Shown: one piece after another, positions 6,175-8,661 of the stretch
How the letters are laid out: each line of letters opens with the position of its first letter
How positions within the stretch are numbered: position 1 is the stretch's first letter
Assembly (NCBI GenBank): GCA_013042695.1
Contig: JABDPQ010000350.1
Location: forward strand, 1 to 8,661
DNA: 8,661 bases
Origin: Desulfobacterales bacterium
GTDB lineage: Bacteria; Desulfobacterota; Desulfobulbia; Desulfobulbales; Desulfocapsaceae
Direction of reading: 5' to 3'
Program-made: the position numbers and the translations under genes
Notes under the pieces: generated by a model
Told to the model about the DNA's origin: nothing
Seen by the model: the letters and a program-made list of their open reading frames with translations, nothing else
Database searches by the model: none

Positions 6175-6994
6175 CCGAATCAAAATGCTACTCACAATTG
6201 TCCTGGCCTCACTACTCTGTGCATCCACCGGTCACACCCAGGAAAAAGGTGGTGAGGATCTGGCATCCAAAACACAGAATCCCGTGGGCGCCATGTATAG
6301 CCTGCCATTCAAGTTTACCTTTGACTATGGCGCAGATAACGGCGAGGCAACTTTTCTCAACATTCAACCGGTAATCCCGGTGACCGTGGGGGAGTGGAAT
6401 TTAATCAATCGAGTCATAATGCCTATCATTGATACCCCGGGCGCAGTTACAGGAACTCCCGCAATCCCCAATCCGATTCCTGGTGATGGAGCTACCGGAC
6501 TGGGCGACATAAACTATTCTCTTTTTGTATCTCCTGCTGAGCCAGATAAAGTCATCTGGGGTGTTGGTCCTTCGCTGATGATGGATACCGCGACTGATGA
6601 TCAGCTTGGAAGCGGAAAATGGAGCTTGGGTCCAACAGCGGTTGTCCTGGTACAACCAAAACCCTGGACTCTAGGGCTCCTTGGCAGGCAGCTCTGGTCA
6701 TTTGCAGGCGACTCTGACCGTAATAGTGTCAACCAGCTGCTCCTTGAGCCTTTCATAAACTACAATCTCGATAAAGGCTGGTATCTGCTTTCCGATATGA
6801 TAATTACGGCAAACTGGCAGGCGGATTCAGGCAATAAATGGACCGTACCACTCGGTGGCGGCTTTGGAAAACTGTTTGAAATTGGAGGACAAAAATTAAA
6901 TACCAAACTCGAGGCCTATTATAACGTTGAGAAACCAGAAGGTGCCCCCGACTGGTCAATTCACTGGACATTTCAGTTTTTATTTCCGCGATAA
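6167..6994 (+). CDS. Exported outer-membrane beta-barrel protein ('transporter', phenol MetA-pathway-like family)
   Basis: Starting at ATG 6167 the protein has 275 residues. This start is chosen because AAGGAG (6154-6159) lies 7 nt before it, while the alternative ATG at 6161 is only 1 nt from the same site. The first 23 or so residues are a Sec signal peptide (basic MRNRIK, then a hydrophobic run, with cleavage likely near TGHTQ). The mature part alternates polar and hydrophobic residues in amphipathic strands. It contains segments typical of a family often annotated simply as 'transporter': FLNIQPVIPV, WNLINRVIMPI, GLGDINYSLF, VIWGVGPSLMMDTATDD, KWSLGPTAVVL, WSFAGD and a terminal barrel strand WTFQFLFPR. 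Such proteins are thought to form outer-membrane channels for hydrophobic or aromatic compounds, but evidence is thin. I recall members lying beside DUF1254 genes, as here. The start codon lies inside the end of the preceding gene. Confidence 0.82.
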   Translation: MRNRIKMLLTIVLASLLCASTGHTQEKGGEDLASKTQNPVGAMYSLPFKFTFDYGADNGEATFLNIQPVIPVTVGEWNLINRVIMPIIDTPGAVTGTPAIPNPIPGDGATGLGDINYSLFVSPAEPDKVIWGVGPSLMMDTATDDQLGSGKWSLGPTAVVLVQPKPWTLGLLGRQLWSFAGDSDRNSVNQLLLEPFINYNLDKGWYLLSDMIITANWQADSGNKWTVPLGGGFGKLFEIGGQKLNTKLEAYYNVEKPEGAPDWSIHWTFQFLFPR

Positions 6995-7006
6995 ACAACG
7001 TGTAAA

Positions 7007-7036
7007 AATAAAAAAGGATTAACCAATAAAAAGGAG
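7007..7036 (+). promoter_or_regulatory. Duplicated purine-rich ribosome-binding segment before the DUF1254 gene
   Basis: AATAAAAAAGGA (7007-7018) is almost repeated as AATAAAAAGGA (7025-7035), which continues to AAGGAG at 7031-7036. The second copy is 7 nt from ATG 7044 and should drive initiation. The first is 25 nt away and may act as a standby site or simply be a local duplication. The 49-bp gap shows no terminator hairpin, consistent with read-through from the barrel gene. Confidence 0.5.
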
Positions 7037-7043
7037 AAAAATT

Positions 7044-8558
7044 ATGCTGAATATTCAGAGAAAATTTTTCAGTGTCGTGATTGTTTTTGTTTACCTTATA
7101 TTGCTGGGATTTCAAGCACAGGCAGAGGGGGACATGTTCCCAAATAAAGTGACCACTCACATCGGCGACCTGACCTTTGACCATGGCGTTCCTACCAAAG
7201 AAACTTCTAATAAACTCTACTATGAGATGGATTACCACCGGGCCGTACAGGTCTATCTCTGGTCATTGCCAATTGTGGGACAAGCCCAGTGGCGACAGTC
7301 GTATCTCGATCAATACAACATCCAGCCCAACCAGTCGGTTTTTGCAACCAGGTTCAATGAACGTTCATTGGTGCTGACCGCAAATGAATCCACCCCCTAT
7401 ATAATCGGCTGGACCAACGTCAAGGAAAAGGCGGCAGTTATACAAGTGCCTGAGGGGCCTTTCATCGGCCTGCTTATCGATTTCTGGCAGCGTGGTCTCG
7501 CCGACCTGGGTGTTTTTGGTTCAAATGCAGGAAAGGGGGGCACGTGGGTTTTGACCGGTCCTGATACGCCCAAAGACAAGATCCCCTATATTGAAGGAGC
7601 CGGATATGTCCATTCCCAGACTAATAATTTATGGTGGTTGATCCGTCTTAATGCCAAACCGGAAGATCGCGATGAGCTCGCCCGGAGTATAAAGTTCGGT
7701 TATTTCGACGAAGAACCTCGTTCACAGCTGATTCCCGGCGACAACAAGCCCGGCCGCAACTACCAGCCGCGCGGGATGAAATACTGGCAGATGCTTCACG
7801 ACATTATACAGGAAGAGCCGGTTGAGGAGCGGGATCGCTTCTTCATGTACTTCCTCAAGGAAATGGGTATCGAAAAGGACAAACCTTTTCAACCGACTGA
7901 ACGCCAAAAGAAAATAATGGCCGACGCAGTAACCGTCGGTGAAGCAATGGCCCAAAATATGGTTTTCCGTGAACGCTTACCAGGAGTTCTGCGAGATGAT
8001 GGCTGGAGGCTCATTCTCGGAACGGTGCCGGGAAAAGAACCGGGCGATGCGATGGAGCACACCCAGCGGGCCGAACATTATGATCGTTTCGATCCTCGCG
8101 CTCGCTTTACGTACGAAGCTTGTACCACATCGGAGAAAATGAGCTTTCCTAAGCCAGCAAGAGGAATGGGGTATGCCGGCGTGTTTCTTGATACCCAGGG
8201 TCGGGCTCTGTCCGGTGATCGTAACTACGTCATCGAAGTACCTGCAGATCCGCCGGTTGATCTTTTCTGGGCCATCACTACATACGATGTGGATACGAGA
8301 GGTCTGGTAACCACCGATCAAGAAAGAGCTGAGCGAGGTTCTGCCCATACAGGAATCAAAACCAACTCTGACGGATCTACCCCGATTTTCGTCGGTCCGA
8401 AAGCTCCAGCGGGGTGGGAGGACAACTGGATAAAATCTGCTCCAGGACGTGCCTGGTTCCCCTATTTCCGTTTTTATGGACCTACCCAACCATTCTTTGA
8501 TCAAAGCTGGAAACTTCCGCAAATCGAAGAGACTGATTTCAGTGAATATAACAAATAA
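7044..8558 (+). CDS. Exported DUF1254 / DUF1214 domain protein
   Basis: The 504-residue protein has a Sec signal peptide (residues 1-27: MLNIQRK, a hydrophobic core, then GFQAQA with cleavage before EGD), so the mature protein is periplasmic or envelope-associated. The DUF1254 region follows (about 65-200), beginning HRAVQVYLWSLPIV. A linker rich in charged residues spans about 205-300. The DUF1214 domain is near the C-terminus (about 388-490), recognised from NYVIEVPADPPVDLFW, the YDVDTRG turn, NSDGSTPIFVGPKAP, NWI..APGRAWF and FRFYGPTQPFFDQSWKLP. The length is normal for two-domain members. The biochemical role of the family is not established. Position directly after an outer-membrane barrel gene suggests the two act together on an imported compound. 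The start is supported by AAGGAG 7 nt upstream. A further exported gene begins 29 bp after the stop. Confidence 0.93.
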   Translation: MLNIQRKFFSVVIVFVYLILLGFQAQAEGDMFPNKVTTHIGDLTFDHGVPTKETSNKLYYEMDYHRAVQVYLWSLPIVGQAQWRQSYLDQYNIQPNQSVFATRFNERSLVLTANESTPYIIGWTNVKEKAAVIQVPEGPFIGLLIDFWQRGLADLGVFGSNAGKGGTWVLTGPDTPKDKIPYIEGAGYVHSQTNNLWWLIRLNAKPEDRDELARSIKFGYFDEEPRSQLIPGDNKPGRNYQPRGMKYWQMLHDIIQEEPVEERDRFFMYFLKEMGIEKDKPFQPTERQKKIMADAVTVGEAMAQNMVFRERLPGVLRDDGWRLILGTVPGKEPGDAMEHTQRAEHYDRFDPRARFTYEACTTSEKMSFPKPARGMGYAGVFLDTQGRALSGDRNYVIEVPADPPVDLFWAITTYDVDTRGLVTTDQERAERGSAHTGIKTNSDGSTPIFVGPKAPAGWEDNWIKSAPGRAWFPYFRFYGPTQPFFDQSWKLPQIEETDFSEYNK

Positions 8559-8587
8559 TGAAACATCTGTTTAATTGAGGTGCAAAG

Positions 8588-8661
8588 ATGAAGATTGTTT
8601 CCAAAAGGTTACTGTCTGGCCTGTGCATGCTTCTGGTTTCGCTGGGCGTGCAGGCAAAAGC
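8588..8661 (+). CDS. Start of another exported protein, truncated by window end
   Basis: ATG 8588 is preceded by TGAGG (8576-8580) at 7 nt spacing and opens a frame of 24 full codons to the window edge. The peptide has a basic start (MKIVSKR), a hydrophobic run (LLSGLCMLLVSLGV) and a likely signal-peptidase site near VQAKA, a standard Sec signal peptide. The 29-bp gap from the preceding stop has no terminator, so it is probably co-transcribed with the DUF1254 gene. DUF1254-type genes can occur in tandem, so a second member is one possibility, but nothing in the visible part shows the domain. Confidence 0.75.
   Translation, partial: MKIVSKRLLSGLCMLLVSLGVQAK

Noticed and set aside
6804..7238. 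144-codon minus-strand frame across the barrel/DUF1254 junction
   Set aside because: It runs antisense to the barrel end, the intergenic ribosome site and the signal peptide of the next gene. The product has no family resemblance.
7977..8522. 181-codon open frame on the minus strand
   Set aside because: It lies wholly opposite the well-supported DUF1214 region. Its product shows no recognisable domain, and the recognisable family motifs are all on the + strand.

Overview
The window looks like chromosomal DNA of a Gram-negative bacterium of moderate GC content, with AT-rich spacers. An outer-membrane barrel, several Sec signal peptides, a sigma-54 activator with a cysteine-bearing PAS domain, and acyl-CoA-type metabolism would fit a Desulfobacterota-like proteobacterium. 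That placement is an inference, because no rRNA or other marker gene is present.

Layout. Bases 1-450 hold the C-terminal 149 residues of a thiamine-diphosphate (ThDP) enzyme on the + strand. It converges on a complete 3-hydroxyacyl-CoA dehydrogenase-like gene on the - strand (635-1486). Upstream of that dehydrogenase, also on the - strand, lies a short open segment (1570-1722) that reads like the C-terminal stump of a lost gene. The rest of the 783-bp spacer 1487-2269 is AT-rich and carries an exact 22-bp tandem duplication. A solitary 440-residue polytopic permease follows on the + strand (2270-3592), then another 595-bp AT-rich spacer with no convincing gene.

The most coherent part is 4188-8661. 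A PAS / AAA+ / Fis-type HTH sigma-54 activator (4188-5645) is followed by a 229-bp intergenic region with dyad sequences and a plausible -24/-12 promoter. A tightly packed same-strand cluster comes next: a small ABM-fold monooxygenase-like protein (5875-6174), an exported beta-barrel of the 'transporter'/phenol-MetA-like type (6167-6994), a secreted DUF1254/DUF1214 protein (7044-8558), and the signal-peptide start of another exported protein cut by the window edge (8588-8661).

Working model (inference). The PAS activator senses a small ligand or redox state and switches on the downstream cluster through sigma-54. The cluster would supply an outer-membrane channel, one or more periplasmic DUF1254/1214 proteins of unknown chemistry, and a small cytoplasmic ABM protein, perhaps for uptake and processing of a hydrophobic or aromatic compound. 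This regulator-plus-envelope module is the best candidate in the window for an undescribed system. No CRISPR array, tRNA, rRNA, or intact insertion sequence was seen.
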